Positions 14,703-15,473 of a stretch of DNA of 15,473 nucleotides are shown one piece after another. Within the stretch, counting starts at the first letter, position 1. Every line of letters begins with the position of its first letter. The notes under the pieces are model-generated. The model searched no databases and was not told the origin of the DNA. It saw only the letters and a list, made by a program, of their open reading frames with translations. Made by a program: the position numbers and the translations under genes. Origin of the DNA: Rhodobacteraceae bacterium UBA1943 (GTDB taxonomy: Bacteria > Pseudomonadota > Alphaproteobacteria > Rhodobacterales > Rhodobacteraceae); the NCBI GenBank assembly GCA_002336845.1, contig DDEX01000025.1:72953-88425 (forward strand). Direction: 5' to 3'.

Positions 14703-14727
14703 GAGGGCGGCCGCTTGGGCCGCCCTT
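14703..14727. repeat. Hairpin between dnaK and dnaJ
   Basis: GGGCGGCC (14705-14712) pairs with GGCCGCCC (14718-14725) around a 5-nt loop, with an extra A-T pair outside. On the minus strand no U-run follows (CTCAGCGTTCC), so a full stop is unlikely. It may attenuate transcription or protect the dnaK mRNA end, keeping DnaK more abundant than DnaJ; that role is inferred. Confidence 0.6.
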
Positions 14728-14745
14728 TGCTGGTTCCCAAGCGGG

Positions 14746-15473
<728 letters not shown>

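Overview
The window is GC-rich, densely coding chromosomal DNA with the gene content, codon habits and protein signatures of an alphaproteobacterium. It most likely belongs to the Rhodobacterales (Rhodobacter/Paracoccus-like). This placement rests on recognising families from memory, not on a database search. Nearly everything is core housekeeping: infB, mutT, argJ, a parvulin foldase, secA, radC, dnaJ and dnaK. No tRNA, rRNA, insertion sequence, phage or CRISPR array was seen.

Layout, left to right. (1) 1-1461: the 3' two thirds or so of infB (+), closed by a classic intrinsic terminator. (2) 1525-4190: a cobalamin (B12) riboswitch leader, then two closely spaced plus-strand genes. They encode a Rieske oxygenase of the glycine-betaine monooxygenase (GbcA) type and its FAD/NAD/[2Fe-2S] reductase (GbcB type). 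(3) 4201-7202: a minus-strand block reading parvulin-type PPIase > argJ > mutT > a 46-residue orphan protein with its own promoter candidate, strong Shine-Dalgarno and terminator. A GC-rich hairpin repeat sits between argJ and mutT. (4) 7203-12751: secA (+) from a divergent intergenic region, then an envelope gene pair: a membrane-anchored Cys-containing periplasmic protein and a PstS-like/OmpA fusion. (5) 12723-15473: a minus-strand run dnaK > dnaJ > radC, with radC overlapping the envelope gene tail to tail.

How the genes fit together. infB, secA, the parvulin and DnaK/DnaJ cover protein synthesis, export and folding. The OmpA-type protein and its partner probably work at the peptidoglycan/outer-membrane interface. 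The gbcAB-like pair should oxidatively remove a methyl group from a quaternary amine such as glycine betaine.

The most interesting points: (a) a B12 riboswitch commands an oxidative, B12-independent demethylase rather than a B12 synthesis or transport gene; (b) the upstream end of the dnaK fragment looks actinobacterial in sequence and codon choice while its downstream end looks alphaproteobacterial, implying a recombinant gene or an assembly chimera; (c) a perfect 13-bp hairpin covers the radC start codon; (d) ArgJ carries a Lys/Ala-rich N-terminal helix absent from ordinary ArgJ; (e) an envelope gene pair of unknown function follows secA.
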